NCBI GenBank assembly: GCA_944472135.2
Contig: OX235270.1
Span: 138,151,632 to 138,215,631, forward strand
Reading direction: 5' to 3'
Source of the DNA: Trichobilharzia regenti
Lineage: Eukaryota; Platyhelminthes; Trematoda; Strigeidida; Schistosomatidae
Length of the DNA stretch: 64,000 nucleotides
Both the position numbers and the translations under genes were made by a program. Of the stretch, positions 22,989-34,845 are shown one piece after another; the stretch's first letter is position 1, and every line of letters starts with the position of its first letter. The notes under the pieces were generated by a model. The model saw nothing but the letters and a program-made list of their open reading frames with translations. It was not told the origin of the DNA and did not search any database.

Positions 22989-23290
22989 AATAATGAAAGT
23001 GTCGTTTACGTATCTCTTATAGATTTCTGAGGTATCGATCATTTTCTTCAGGCATATGTTTTCGAGTTCTTCCATGAAGAAATCTGCAAGCAGTGGGCCT
23101 ACTGGTGAGCTCATACTACACCGTTCTCTTGGTGGTATATTTCGTTGTTAAAAGAGAATTTAACTTTTAGGGTACACCTCAGTAGGAGTTCTTTATGACG
23201 CTCGGTGGGTATACCGATGTTTATTCCTTTGAGTGATGTGTAATCTATTGGCACAGAACACTCCAGACATTCTTGGCATAAAGGATTAAA
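22989..23290 (-). pseudogene. PLE-B RT core, 5' part of the split gene
   Basis: Minus-strand reading: IDYTSLKGINIGIPTERHKE, then FSFNNEIYHQENGVV, a segment matching GSPVGPLLADFFMEELE in another frame, then YKRYVNDT. The catalytic motif expected as YVDD is YVND, so one catalytic aspartate is lost. The protein continues in frame across the array at 19706. Confidence 0.85.
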
Positions 23291-23314
23291 AGTGAATTCC
23301 TATAGGTCAGAATT

Positions 23315-23545
23315 CAGCTGACATCACGCATTAGGCCATTGATTGAAACCCGAATGGGAAACGACGATTTGGGTCTGAGGCCAAGGGTAACATGGGGGAT
23401 ATTATGTGAGTAGGGGGTGGGAGCTAATAGGCAATTGTGAGCCAACTAAAGAGGATTCCAGAGAACAGGGCAAAGTGGAGATGTGGAGTTGAAGCCCTAT
23501 GCTTTACTCGGAACCCAAGAGAATAATAATTTTATAATAACAAGT
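23315..23545 (+). pseudogene. RTE LINE 3' end fragment
   Basis: Shares GACATCACGCATTAGGCCAT with the RTE C-terminal region, then GAAACCCGAATGGGAAACG, and the terminal GAAGCCCTATG, TTACTCGGAACCC and an (AATA)n tail. It abuts the PLE-B RT relic. Confidence 0.75.
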
Positions 23546-24465
23546 CAGAATGTTGAATGGTCCAGATAATAATAGAAAAGAGGGAAGATAGCGCGGACGA
23601 ATATGTCGTTGCAAAAGAAAAAAACAGGTTTATTATGGAATTAACAGTGTAGATTCAAAGTAATAACAAGCAATTTCTCAATGCACACAACAGACGTAAG
23701 CCACTTTATGGCATAAGCTTCATCACGTCCAAGTATATGATTCAAACCTGTTTTATATTTGGGTTTAAGGGCACTGATAAAATCAAATTTATAATCAATC
23801 TGTGTGACGTGTTTCGTGACTGATCACGTTAAGCATCCTTTTAAAAGTCATTTGCATAGATAATAGTTGTTTTGGCAACCATTCAGGAATGCGGTGTTTT
23901 CAGCAGTGTGTATTATACGACTGATGACAGCCATCCTGAAATGAACTGTGATTCATAATCTATGGCCATTCATGAATGATTTCAATGAAGTGCTTGCAAC
24001 TGCTAAGACATCACACCGCCAAGTGTATAAGCCATTCGTCATAATTTTGTTAACTTGCGGTGTACCATCCGGTGGCGCGTGAAGGGAAATCGGAGTTATT
24101 TGGTATAAATTTGACCTATTTTCCACCAAGAGTTATATCACATACAGCATGGCTACTCAAATGATAAACATTACCTTAACAAGGTTATCGCGATAGACAG
24201 AAATGACCTTTACATTGCAGTAAGCGTTCAAAAATGTCATCCTTACTCAGTAAATGATAAACAATTTATCCTCCTTCTTTAAAATAAATATCTAATTCGC
24301 TAGGCTGTGCAGGGGATATTGAAGCCTTATCAATGTATCAATCATTGAAGCTAAATAAAGCGTGACATTTATTACGTCTGCATCCAGAGAGCATATATTA
24401 CTCATATTTTGGGTGCTTTTTTCCAAAAAGTCGGAAAATAAAGAATCTGACATTGTTTAAACCTA
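23546..24465. other. No gene seen
   Basis: No coding or tRNA-like signal detected. Confidence 0.4.
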
Positions 24466-24467
24466 AT

Positions 24468-24910
24468 TAAAGATGGTTTGGTGGATCATGATTAGCAGTG
24501 GAATCCAGGATGGGCACTCCGTCTTGCCTTGGACTCTTCAATTGCATGTACCTCCATTTCCTAATGATTGATTTTTCTACTGATGCTCAAACGCTGTGCC
24601 ACAGGCCAAGGCGTTAGCTGCTAAACCCCTTTGGACACAAAAGCCTCCCCGAGTCAATGGGTGCCCGTTATTTAATTTTTCATTTTTAATTCAATTTTGG
24701 TTTTTCCGTTCACTTATTGAACTGAAATGTTAGGCCTCTGTTGGCATGTCATCGCTTTGTATGAATGCTTCGATGGTCTCTGATGATTAGCTTCAATTTA
24801 TCTGATGGATCTCAGTTAGCAGTGGAATGTGTGATACTCATTTCGTCAGAATCGTGATTTATCAGCCTGATATACCTTTATTCCCCAGTAAGTGATACTG
24901 TCCTCAGTGT
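24468..24910 (-). repeat. HHR-SINE-2 tandem copy, about 1.4 units
   Basis: Two hammerhead 3' strands lie 324 bp apart (GTGGAAT at 24498 and 24822), with one tRNA-like head between. Both ribozymes are degraded: the first core reads TTGAAGA and its GAAA reads GGAG. A tandem arrangement fits rolling or multimeric transcripts. Confidence 0.75.
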
Positions 24911-25004
24911 TCCCACGATTAAGAATATTTTCTATAACAAACGACATCTGTACATTTAAAAACCAATTTAGGTATTAACGTAAAAACTCAAGCCAAGATG
25001 AAAT

Positions 25005-25635
25005 TCAAAGACTATTGAGCGAAGGAACTCATCTTCATAGGCTGTACAATCGTATTTATATCCACCAAAACTTTTTACATCCATCTATTATTGAGTAACC
25101 GGGGGGGGGTGCTGAAACAATAGATACAGCAGCTCAGAAGTGGTTTATGAAATGAAAAAAAATTACATAACAGTCAATGACACAATGGAAGAAAGAGTGA
25201 AAATTGTTATTCGAAGTGAAGTTAACTGAGTGTACAGAAAAAGTTTGTTCATTCTTTTATTCTGCCATGGTCTTTATTTCTCCCCTAATCGTTCGCTCTT
25301 ATTTTTAGTAGTTAAGTCACTATTATAACCCTTACATGTTCCTTTTGTACACTTTCTCACTCTCTTTTTACACATCTCAAGTGGGCACTTAACTACTTTA
25401 CACTTCTCATGGAATAGCAATTTTCAAATTTTAAACTCTTTCTTTCATTGTGCCTTTGACTATTATGTAATTTTTTTCGTTTTAGAAGCCACTTCTGGGT
25501 AATTACATCAATTTTGTCAGCTCCCACCCCCTCTTACTCAATATTAGACTACTATACGTATCTGGTAAATAGAAATAAGATTGTTAAGCCTGTGAAGGTA
25601 AATTCGTTGGTAAAGTAAATCTTCTACGCTAAAAT
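25005..25635. mobile_element. PLE-B 3' region, old inverted pair
   Basis: Minus-oriented 25005-25300 carries the terminal block (GGCTGTACAATCGTATTTAT). Plus-oriented 25310-25635 is its diverged inverse copy (for example AAAAAAATTACATAACAGTC at 25157 against GACTATTATGTAATTTTTTT at 25467). Both 3' ends face outward. No coding sequence. Confidence 0.65.
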
Positions 25636-25689
25636 GTCTTTCATCTTTACTATTATTGAATGTATATCCCTTTCACTTACGAAGGAGTA

Positions 25690-27315
25690 TACAACGACTA
25701 TGTGCAATTGCTCGACGTCTTACTAACGAAAAAAGAGAATGGTTTCAATAAAAGTTCCAATAAAAGAACCGTCTACAATTCAGGGGAGACTTCTGCGGAG
25801 ATTCCACTATGAAGTTTGAACAGAACGACGAAGAAGACCTCCTACTTTGCATATCTGCTCCTGTTCTTCTCCAGAGTTCGCCCAGAAACTGAAAGACATC
25901 TTACCTAACCTAACATCACCTGTCCCTGTGGTCAAAGTCATACAGGATGTCCGACTGATCAGGTTCATCAACGGATTCGAGAATATTTGCCAGCTTGGTT
26001 CAGAAATTAGGGAATGATATGCATAAAAAGTTCAATACTTGATCGGTACTGGACGTCACATCGACGCTAATATGGCCTTCGGGTTAAATACCAAAGACCG
26101 AAGTCGTTGTTCAGCACAGCTGGCTTATGCCTGCTACACATAGCTGAAGCTGTTGCAATACGATCGACTTAACTGAAACCTTTTATTCAAAATGTTGACT
26201 CTGAGGAGCTATTCCTACCCTAGCCAAACTTAAACTTTCTTTTCACCCCTCATCTCTTTCGTTTTATATCTTTTGCCTTGCTTATTATTATAATTATTAT
26301 TATTTTTCACTATAAATTATAGTCTTTGTTCTAGCATTTTTCAATAAAATCGTATCTCCATTTATACTATTCGAACTTATAATTAGTGGTATTATTTCTT
26401 TCTCCACCTGTTTCACTTGACATATTGGTTATTTCATGATGAACTTCTGATTGCAGTCCTACTATCTTCTCTTTCTATAACGTGTACTGATTTGTACAAG
26501 ACATTCACCTGACACCTTCTATAACCTTGAAATGACTTGTCAATTTTCGTTCCTCAAACTGTATGAAACTATTATGACTAATCACCATCATCGTCTCTAA
26601 TTTCACGATATTGTGTAGTTGAATTCAACCCAGCACGTTTGTCAAATGAATACTGCATATTTTTTCACCCCATAACTAATCTGTAATTTTAAGTTTGACC
26701 AAGGATCTTTATTTGTTAGAGAACCATTGAAAACCAGCGGATAGTACTGAACAGCTATTTCGTTCTAGTTTGTTACTTGCTACTAGTATACATCCACTGG
26801 GTTTTAAACCCAGGTTCTTCTGGTCACAAGTCAAACTCGTGGACTATTCGGTCACTGGGACCCAACTCAATAGCTCATGAATTCCAGGCGCTACCGTTTT
26901 AGTAAGGAAAAATGCATAATTCATATACAGTTCCGCATTAAGTGTCGGTTTGCATCACACCGCATTATCATTACGGATTTCTGAATTTCTGACATCATCT
27001 GATCCAGTTTAAACCTCCTTATACCAATTCGCTTCTTTCATGATCTATTGTTACTCTGTAATTCCTTCATTTCAACTCCAGTTCGTTAAATGTCATGTTA
27101 ATTATTTCTGTTACAGCAATTTTTCAGTACCACTTAGTATATTTGTGTGCAATACAAACTGGACTGCAGACCCTAAATGTTGGGTTGTCGAAAAAAAATT
27201 ACCTGATATATTATGTAAACTTGACAAACTTTATGTACACACACATAAATATATACATATATAAATGCGAATGTACAGTTGTGTGAATGAATTCACCAAA
27301 AAGTCTTCTCTTTTT
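25690..27315 (+). mobile_element. PLE-B copy with GIY-YIG relic and 3' region
   Basis: Coding relic about 25700-26230: ITCPCGQSHTGCPTDQVHQ then IREYLPAWF (GIY-YIG core), and a degraded C-terminus with HIDANMAF. A long 3' region follows, ending at 27250-27315 with ATAAATGCGAATGTACAG and GAATTCACCAAAAAGTC, the PLE-B terminus. An HHR-SINE-1 is inserted at 26705. No RT remains. Confidence 0.7.
26705..26900 (-). repeat. HHR-SINE-1 fragment
   Basis: Tail (TTAGAGAACCATTG), degraded hammerhead (plus strand ACTGAACAGCTATTTCGTTC), B box TTTTAAACCC and CACTGGGACCC head. Older than the array copies. Confidence 0.8.
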
Positions 27316-27875
27316 CATATGACTCAATGGGGATTTTCAAGCTACTTCAACTTTGCAAGGACCCAGTGGCGGTGAAGGAGCTGGATGGTTTCCTGCGTTA
27401 CTCCGTCAAGTTTGCGGTAGCGAAGACATAGATGAATTTCTTAAAGAAATATTTGTTCAATGAACAAAATCTTTGCGTTTCCTTTCAGTGCTTCCCTCAG
27501 ATACTATCAGTTATGTAAACCTGATTTGGTAGTGCTTAAATTAAATGTGACTAAACACAACTATTGAGTATTGAAAAAGTCACGCATGTACACTAGTTAT
27601 TTTCGTCCATCGTAAGTTTCTGTGGAAAAGAAACCTACTGCATTTCTTTAATTCAATTTCTTCACACAAATATGAAATCATTTTTCCTTTCGTTGGGATT
27701 GTTAGCATGAATACATATGTCGATATTTTAACAGATCCAGAGCATACAAGCATTTTGAAAGATACGCACCTAAAATACACTGTAGGTGAACAAACATATA
27801 CTTATTCATTACAGAATTCTTCTAAAACCAATTTAGAGTAAGTGTTCAAAAAAATAATGAAAATGTTTCAAAAAA
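27316..27875. other. No gene seen
   Basis: AT-rich spacer; a 66-codon minus-strand open stretch at 27580-27780 has no domain. Confidence 0.4.
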
Positions 27876-30184
27876 CGAGTGCAGAGAAGAAAATTTTCTT
27901 TTCGACGAAATCATCAACTAGGCTGTACATTCGTGTATTTATGATAAATGTGTGGGAAAGTTCCAGAATAATTTTCGGTCAAGGGTCAAACTAATAAAAT
28001 TACAATTAGGAATTAAAATGCCATAATAAACACGGGGGACGGATAAAACTCAAACGAAGTAGCACTATAAGTACTGAGAAGATTGATATATATTGTGCAA
28101 TTGGGGGCTAGAAATGTAGAAACAACAAAAATAGACAGGATGTTTGGACAAAAAATCTAGTGGGTTCATAACTAATGGGACGAATAATTGTTTGTGCAGT
28201 CAGGGAGTAAATATGCGGAAATAATAAAATGATAAAATAGACAGGAAGTTTAGATATGAAAATATGGTAGTGTAAATAGGGATTGAGAAAAACTTAAAAA
28301 TAAGATGAATAAACAGGAAGTTTGGATAAGAAAGGTAATAGGATGGTCATTACTAAAAGAATTACCTATGTTATGATGGCCATGGCAGGCACAACGGTGG
28401 GATACATAGCGTGGGTTTAAGCTTTCGTGTAGCTAGTGGCTCGGCTATGCCCAGATGTCTTAATTGATAGGTTCGATCGAATCTTGTATATTATTTTGAA
28501 GGACTTTTCAAATGGCGTTGAATGTCCTAAATTTACCAGATGTTCTATCACTGAACTATATACACGTTTTCATTGTCCTATTACTAGCCAGACTGGATAG
28601 TGTTCACGAGCGCGTTTTTCAAGTTGGCGCATGTTATGGTCGATGTACTGAACCCTGCACGAATAAGTAAACTGGTATATGTACGATGAAATATTTCAAT
28701 GCGACAGATTGTCTTTCGCGTTCTAGGTGAACAGTTTTTTACAGGAAAACGTTAGTCGTAGGCTCTCGGAGAAAGATTTTTTTCTGAGATTTAGAGAGGT
28801 GTTTACTAAGGCTTTCTGCTTCAGTGTCACCTTTGAATTCTAGATTAAGCAGAAGCATCTTCTTCAGGACAGATCGGACTTGTTCAATAGTCTTGATTTG
28901 AGATTCTTGTCTATGAACCTGAGCGGAAGACCGTTTTCCACCCGAGTCCCTCAGAAATTACTCAGTTCTGCGTCAATCACTTGCTCGCTGCATATCTTCC
29001 AAATCCTCGAGGAAAGAGCGTATATCAAGGTCCCCTTTCTGCTTAGAAGCACGAAGGTTTGAAAGTTCATGAATTGTCCATTCCATGTAGGCTTTTTGTA
29101 TATGGACATTTTCAGAGAGTTGTTGGCGTTTCTTTTCAGATGGACATTGAGGAAGTGGCACATTCCGCCGGACTTAGTAAAGTCTGTGTTTTGGTGATCA
29201 CTGTTGAAGGATTGAAGTAAGTTTTCTAGGTTTATGTTCTCATGACAAATGACGAAAGTGTCATCAATCTATCTCTTGTAGAGATGGAGTTCGTCGACAG
29301 TTGATGGAAAAGAGTTGTTTTCTAGGCTAGCCATAAAGCAGTCAGCAAGGTGGGGTCCTGAGGGAGAAGCCATTGCTACTCCATCTACATGCCTGTGTAT
29401 TTCGTTGTTGAAACCCAAGTATACATTGAAACTGCATTGTAGTAATGTGCTTGTGAACACTATCCAGTCTGGCTAGTAATAGGACAATGAAAACGTGTAT
29501 ATAGTTCAGTGATAGAACATCTGGTAAATTTAGGACATTCAACGCCATTTGAAAAGTCCTTCAAAATAATATACAAGATTCGATCGAACCTATCAATTAA
29601 GACATCTGGGCATAGCCGAGCCACTAGCTACACGAAAGCTTAAACCCACGCTATGTATCCCACCGTTGTGCCTGCCATGGCCATCATAACATAGGTAATT
29701 CTTTTAGTAATGACCATCCTATTACCTTTCTTATCCAAACTTCCTGTTTATTCATCTTATTTTTAAGTTTTTCTCAATCCCTATTTACACTACCATATTT
29801 TCATATCTAAACTTCCTGTCTATTTTATCATTTTATTATTTCCGCATATTTACTCCCTGACTGCACAAACAATTATTCGTCCCATTAGTTATGAACCCAC
29901 TAGATTTTTTGTCCAAACATCCTGTCTATTTTTGTTGTTTCTACATTTCTAGCCCCCAATTGCACAATATATATCAATCTTCTCAGTACTTATAGTGCTA
30001 CTTCGTTTGAGTTTTATCCGTCCCCCGTGTTTATTATGGCATTTTAATTCCTAATTGTAATTTTATTAGTTTGACCCTTGACCGAAAATTATTCTGGAAC
30101 TTTCCCACACATTTATCATAAATACACGAATGTACAGCCTAGTTGATGATTTCGTCGAAAAGAAAATTTTCTTCTCTGCACTCG
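27876..30184. mobile_element. PLE-B copy with 732-bp inverted arms
   Basis: The left arm 27876-28607 and right arm 29453-30184 have identical length (732 bp) and look essentially identical as inverted copies, so the event is recent. The 845-bp spacer holds the RT and GIY-YIG start of a minus-strand PLE-B. The left arm continues that element into its C-terminus and 3' region; the right arm is a second copy of the same 3' region in plus orientation. No clear target duplication was found. Some PLEs have inverted terminal repeats, so the shape can be read as element structure or as an inverted insertion. Confidence 0.9.
28480..29480 (-). pseudogene. PLE-B reverse transcriptase and GIY-YIG relic
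   Basis: From 29460: LLQCSFNVYLGFNNEIHRHV, DGVAMASPSGPHLADCFM (RT palm), then a stop and IDDTFVICHENINLEN, where the catalytic pair DD is kept. Next LNVHLKRNANN, IYKKPTWNGQ (thumb) and, near 28620-28690, YQFTYSCRVQYIDH, a decayed GIY-YIG core. The tail with LATRKLKPTLC lies in the left arm. Several stops; not functional. Confidence 0.85.
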
Positions 30185-30465
30185 GTTATTTTATAATTGT
30201 TTTGATCGAATGTGGATATTCCGTTAACTAATGGAATTCTCAAGGTTTGTGTTAAAATTATGTGAAATCCATTACTCTGACCAATTTTGTCTTATTTGTC
30301 CCTAATTTGTTTTAATTACGTTTTCATTCTTATAATAAGTTCTGCATCTGTGAGGAGATTAAGAACAAAGAGTGTTACAAAACAACATGGATTTAATTTA
30401 TTTCGTCGGTTCTTGTCAGCTGCGTAAACCTTATTATCTTTAATAATATAAGTTAGCGTAAAATT
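30185..30465. other. No gene seen
   Basis: Spacer; 30395-30430 (TTTCGTCGG, GTCAGCTGCG) resembles the unclassified motif at 4045 and 37045. Confidence 0.3.
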
Positions 30466-30474
30466 CCTACACAC

Positions 30475-31030
30475 TTTTGCCTATGTAACTGCAGTTACTT
30501 TGGAAGAGCAGAAATAAGTCTCTACGCCAAATTCTTTAAACATGTACGAAAGAGCTTCCATTTAAAGGGGACATATAGTTTAAGCTCTTCTATCATCAAA
30601 CACCTGATGGACATAGGTCACTGAGTCGACGCGCTGGCATCATTTAAATTAATCAACACACAAAATAGCTCAAGTCTTCTAAGGTTATTCGAGGCTATCG
30701 CAATAAAACGGCTGAAATCTTATCTATGTGTCCAAAAGGATTCTGTCCTTGGACTTCAGTTACCCTGGTGACTCATCCCTTAGTTACGCAGCGTTTTCTG
30801 ATTTCCTAGACTTATCGTTCCTACCCATCTTTCTTCCTTTTGACTTCCATATGAGATAATTTTTCTTGACATTATGAATTCTACTAACCGTATTAGATCA
30901 TCCTTTTATTTGATTCTATACACATTAAATTTTGGTCTTCTTTTACCTAACTGCGAAACCATTACTAATTTTCGTTGCCCTCTAACAACAAATTTGTCAA
31001 TTAATTTTCTAGAAACTTCCCTCCATCAAG
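30475..31030 (+). pseudogene. PLE-B GIY-YIG tail fragment and 3' region
   Basis: In one frame: LCNCSYFGRAEISLYAKFFK, then LSSSIIKHLMDIGH, a stop, VDALASFKLI and FEAIAIKRLKSYLCVQK. These match the PLE-B C-terminus in order. Only two stops interrupt. 3' non-coding sequence follows to about 31030. Confidence 0.8.
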
Positions 31031-31049
31031 ATATATATATATATTATCA

Positions 31050-31219
31050 CAGCTTGATTCCACACTGAATTTTGGTGCAATTATGAAATTTTCAGCATGT
31101 GATATCTGTAGCCCACATTTAGTAGGCGGACCACTGATATTAAGAGTGCGCCGGCTGGGGGTCGAACCTCGGATCATGTGCATGGTTCCGACAGTCCTAA
31201 CCACTGTACCACCAACGCG
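31050..31219 (-). repeat. tSINE-a copy
   Basis: Minus strand: B box GAGGTTCGACCCC, A-box region degraded (GTGGTTAGGACTGTCGG), 3' end CAGCTTGATTCC (plus strand). It adjoins a short (AT)n at 31031-31043. Confidence 0.8.
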
Positions 31220-32415
31220 TACTTAAACTGTAATACTTCAGCTACCCTGTCATCCTGATGTTTTATCTCTCTATGACGGCTATACAGTATTCCTGTTGAC
31301 AGATCACATTAAAAATTTTCACCAACTTTTTTTATTAAAGGTTATAAGTTGCACGCAGTTTATGCAAACCAACGAAATCAAATGACTCCACGTTATTCTG
31401 CATCATTGTTTGTTCCTTCTCTGGTCAAATTTATAAAGAGGAATTCTCATTTGAAATTATGTATCTTTCTTGAACTGCAATTCCACTGATCTTAAAAAAT
31501 CAATGTTATTTAAAAACACGTCAATATTGTTAATGGCAATCATTCTAGAATATTAAATATGCGTACATATTTATGTATATACAATTGTAGAGCAGGAAAC
31601 GAGATTCATCGAAACGAATATATTGTTTGCTCAAAATTTCTTTTGTCTTCTAAATGTTTGAGTGGGAAATCTCCCTATATTGAAATTCATTTTAATTTAA
31701 AGAATACAAAACAATGTCTCTAGCATTATAGAATTATATATATATATATATATATTTAAGTGATACCAATGAGTATTTCTATAATGTGACTGCAAAGTTT
31801 GTGATTTACGTGAACGGAAAAGGCAAGATCACGTTGTAGGCGAAAACAATATACTGTGTCAGTTAACTTGTTCTTTTGCATTTCTATTCACATATAGATT
31901 TAACAAGAGATGGCTTTATTGTTTGCATCCAATAGTATAATTGACCCTAGGAACACACTCTTATTTCTAATAGTCTGTTGTTCAGCGTAATTCTTCAGTG
32001 AATGAAAATCTTTCAAACTAAATTTTCCTGAATATTTCCACTTTGCAGAAATACGTTGCTGTGTATCACAATAAAGTCGTTTCTATCGATATGACCTTAG
32101 CTTCAAGATTGTTTCGCACGTTGCTGTATAATATTTTGGGTAAACAATCAACATTTCACTTTCATTTTGAGTTTTATATTTCTTCTTCTTGTGTATAACA
32201 TTACTGATTTTGTGTTTATCTAGAAGGGATTCTTTCTGAGCTGCTTTTTGCTATCATCCTGTGTTTGAATATCGTTTAGATTTAGCATGAAACTGATAAA
32301 TGCTCAAAGACACTTCTTCGCTAACTGACACTACTGCATGGATTTAGCTGATATTTTTCAGTGGATTTCTAAATACCCAACTGCAATGAGATGTTAAAGA
32401 AGTGAATATCTGTAC
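31220..32415. other. No gene seen; (AT)n at 31736-31756
   Basis: AT-rich, one TA microsatellite, no coding signal. Confidence 0.4.
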
Positions 32416-32419
32416 TCAT

Positions 32420-33780
32420 CTATTATTATTATTCCTCTGGGTTCCGACTGAAAAATAAAGCTGCTATAGGACATCTCCATTTTGTCTCGTTCACTCCTGG
32501 CCAGCCATCTGATACTCCGTATAGAGCCGGCACAGGCAGCTGTTGATAAAAGTCTGCAGTAGCTTGTTGTAAATGCTTTTCAGGGCGTTCCACGTTTCTG
32601 ATCCATATAAAAAGAAAGACTTAACATTGGTGTAGGAAATCCAAAATTTTTTTTTTGTGCTGAGGAGTAGAGAAGAACTCCGCACTAATTTCAGAGTGAT
32701 GGAGGTCTGTCTTCATCCGTTGGGCGTACCCGTAATTGAAACGATGCAGCTTAGATAAGTGAAGAATGTGACCTCTTTCAGATCTTTCCCGTTGACATCG
32801 ACTGATGCTGGTATTTTTTGGTGGTCGGTGGCTATCTTTGTCACCTTCATCTATCTACTTCTATTTGCTGTCAGCCTCTTCTGCTAGTTTATTGATTTTC
32901 GCCCTTGGGTCTTCGAGTTTGTGTGACATTATACATAAACCTTCACTCTATACTGAAGATCAGATGGCCGGCCGGAAAGAATCACAAACAACAAGAAACT
33001 ATGGGAACAAACAAACGACACAAGAACCAATCGCCAACCAACAAATATGCAGGAGAAAATGGAGATGGATTAGACGCTCGCTCGCTGAGGAGGCCTCTGG
33101 GTGACATCGCGCGCGCGTCAGGCCATTGCTCGAGTGGGACTCGAAGGGGAAGCGGAAAGTGGAACATCAGTGCAAGGGTGACATGGAGGAGATCGTGTGA
33201 AGAGGAGTTGAAACAGTATGAACTAACATGGATGCAGGTGAAAAGTACAGTAGAAGATAGAAGCAAGTGGAGACGTGCAGTTGAAACCCTATGTTCCACT
33301 AGAAACCCAAAGGAACAATAATAATATACATAAACCGCTCTCGAGGCTCACTTCTTTTAGATTCTTCTTATCACCCCAACATATTCTTCTCTTCTTGCTT
33401 CTCATGACCTTTTGCATGATCCAGTTCACTACAATTAGCATTACCATCTGTGATAGCAGGCAGACAGCCTTCTCTTACTCCCGTCTTCGTTTTAAAGGTT
33501 TCCATCCTGAATCACTTGACATGTGATGTTGTTATAAAGCTGGTGAATGAAGTCAATAAAGATTTGGAGCACCGCTCTCAACAGTGTTGAATTACTTTCC
33601 GAATTACATCACGGCCAACACTGTTAAAAGCCGCTTCAAACTCGATGAAATTGAGGCAGCAATTCGATGGCCAATCTATGCTCTGCTCGATAGTGATGCG
33701 TAGCGTTGCAATCTGATTCACGCATGATTCTCTTTTCTTGAATTCAGCTTGTTTCGGGGTGAAGTTTAAGAGTGATTAAA
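32420..33780 (-). pseudogene. RTE LINE relic, split by an antisense RTE
   Basis: Upstream half (33775-33337): PKQAEFKKRESCVNQIATLR and IEQSIDWPSNCCLNFIEFEA (RT finger and palm), then a region matching GVRQGCL. Downstream half (32930-32440): CIMSHKLEDPRAKINKLAEE, FLYGSETWNALKSI and LLQTFINSCLC. The FADD site itself is altered (SLESG). 5' truncated and frameshifted. Confidence 0.85.
32942..33324 (+). mobile_element. RTE 3' fragment inserted antisense, 12-bp TSD
   Basis: Target duplication TATACATAAACC at 32930-32941 and 33325-33336. The insert holds only the last 380 bp of RTE: KIRWPA-like start, WRWIRRS, then the tail CTATGTTCCACTAGAAACCC and (ATAAT)n. Severe 5' truncation, no inversion. The target lies about five codons downstream of the host FADD position. 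Confidence 0.9.
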
Positions 33781-34489
33781 ATGCGAAAGCAGAAAACAAA
33801 CAAAAGCGTTAAGTGTTTGGGAAAGGTTTAGCACTTATAATTGATATTCAGGAAGGTTTTCGCTTCAGTTCACATCATAAGACAATTTATCCTCTTCAGT
33901 TTCGAGTTTCCTTCATTTCGTTTCTAATTCGTTTATAGATTATTTTAGAAAACCTTCATGTGCACCTTAATTTTATGTCTTATTGACAAATATATATACA
34001 TACTTCTTGTGAAAGCTTGAATACTTTTAAGTGATAATGAAAGCTTCGAAAGATGAGTTTTTTAAACCAGTTCATTCTTTTCACAAATAAGTATCAACTT
34101 ACTTACAGGTAAGCTGACAGTATTATATGAATGGAGTGAAAAGTTTTCTTCTGGTAAATACGGCTGCTTTGTTTCCAGATAAAGTTTTATATGAGCTAAT
34201 GTAGCCTCTATTATTTAAGTGTGATTCCGTGGTTTTCCCCAGTAGTAAAAACTAACATCCTTTATTGGGGCATTTGTCTCGAGAGAAACTCGGTAAAATG
34301 AAATGTCAGCTTATTTACTTCACTGAGATGAAACGTGTATACTGTAATAGAATAACTGTTAGGAAATCCTTCCTGAACGATTTAGTTACGATATTGCTAT
34401 TCATTTAGACATTTTAACTAATTTGGTCATTATTAGTCGTTTTTCTTCCTGACGGTATATCACTGTTCTGATATTTGCATATCGTATGT
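33781..34489. other. No gene seen
   Basis: AT-rich spacer. Confidence 0.4.
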
Positions 34490-34845
34490 TGACGCCATAC
34501 GAAAACACGGGAGCAGTGGACAGCCACTTCATCCCCTTCTGAGAATTTTCAGCAGTAGATACTCACCACTGGGGTTTGAACCCAAGGCCTTCCAGTTAAA
34601 AGGCGAGCTCGTAGACTATTCAGCTGCTGAGACGCAGTCTAATCGCCCATGAATTCCAACATTTGCCAGTTAACTATATATTTATGTCACGGAAGAGTAG
34701 CTAACTCCTACCTGACTTTTTGGCCCAGATGGTTATGACTTCTGACTACAATTCGAAAAAACTTCCTGTATAGAGCCAAACAGTAATCAGCACAAGCTGA
34801 ATATAATATCAGTTACAGGTTTGATCACGACTTGACATCATATCG
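34490..34845 (-). repeat. HHR-SINE-1, slightly more than one unit
   Basis: Tail, degraded hammerhead (34500-34560), B box GGGTTTGAACCC-type, head GCTGCTGAGACG, the upstream region GACTTCTGACTACAATTCG, and then the start of the next unit's tail (GGTTTGATCACGACTTGACA). So the insert is longer than a monomer. Confidence 0.75.

Larger units (their letters stand above)
18070..23300 (-). mobile_element. PLE-B copy, split by two insertions
   Basis: Reading leftward: RT core (23290-22989), interruption by the HHR-SINE-1 array, rest of RT and GIY-YIG tail (19688-18820), 3' untranslated region (18819-18458), tSINE-a (18457-18266) and the terminal block (18250-18070). That block contains GTACAGCTATGTG and GAATTCACCGAAAAAAGTC as read on the minus strand. 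It is the longest PLE-B in the window. Confidence 0.85.
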
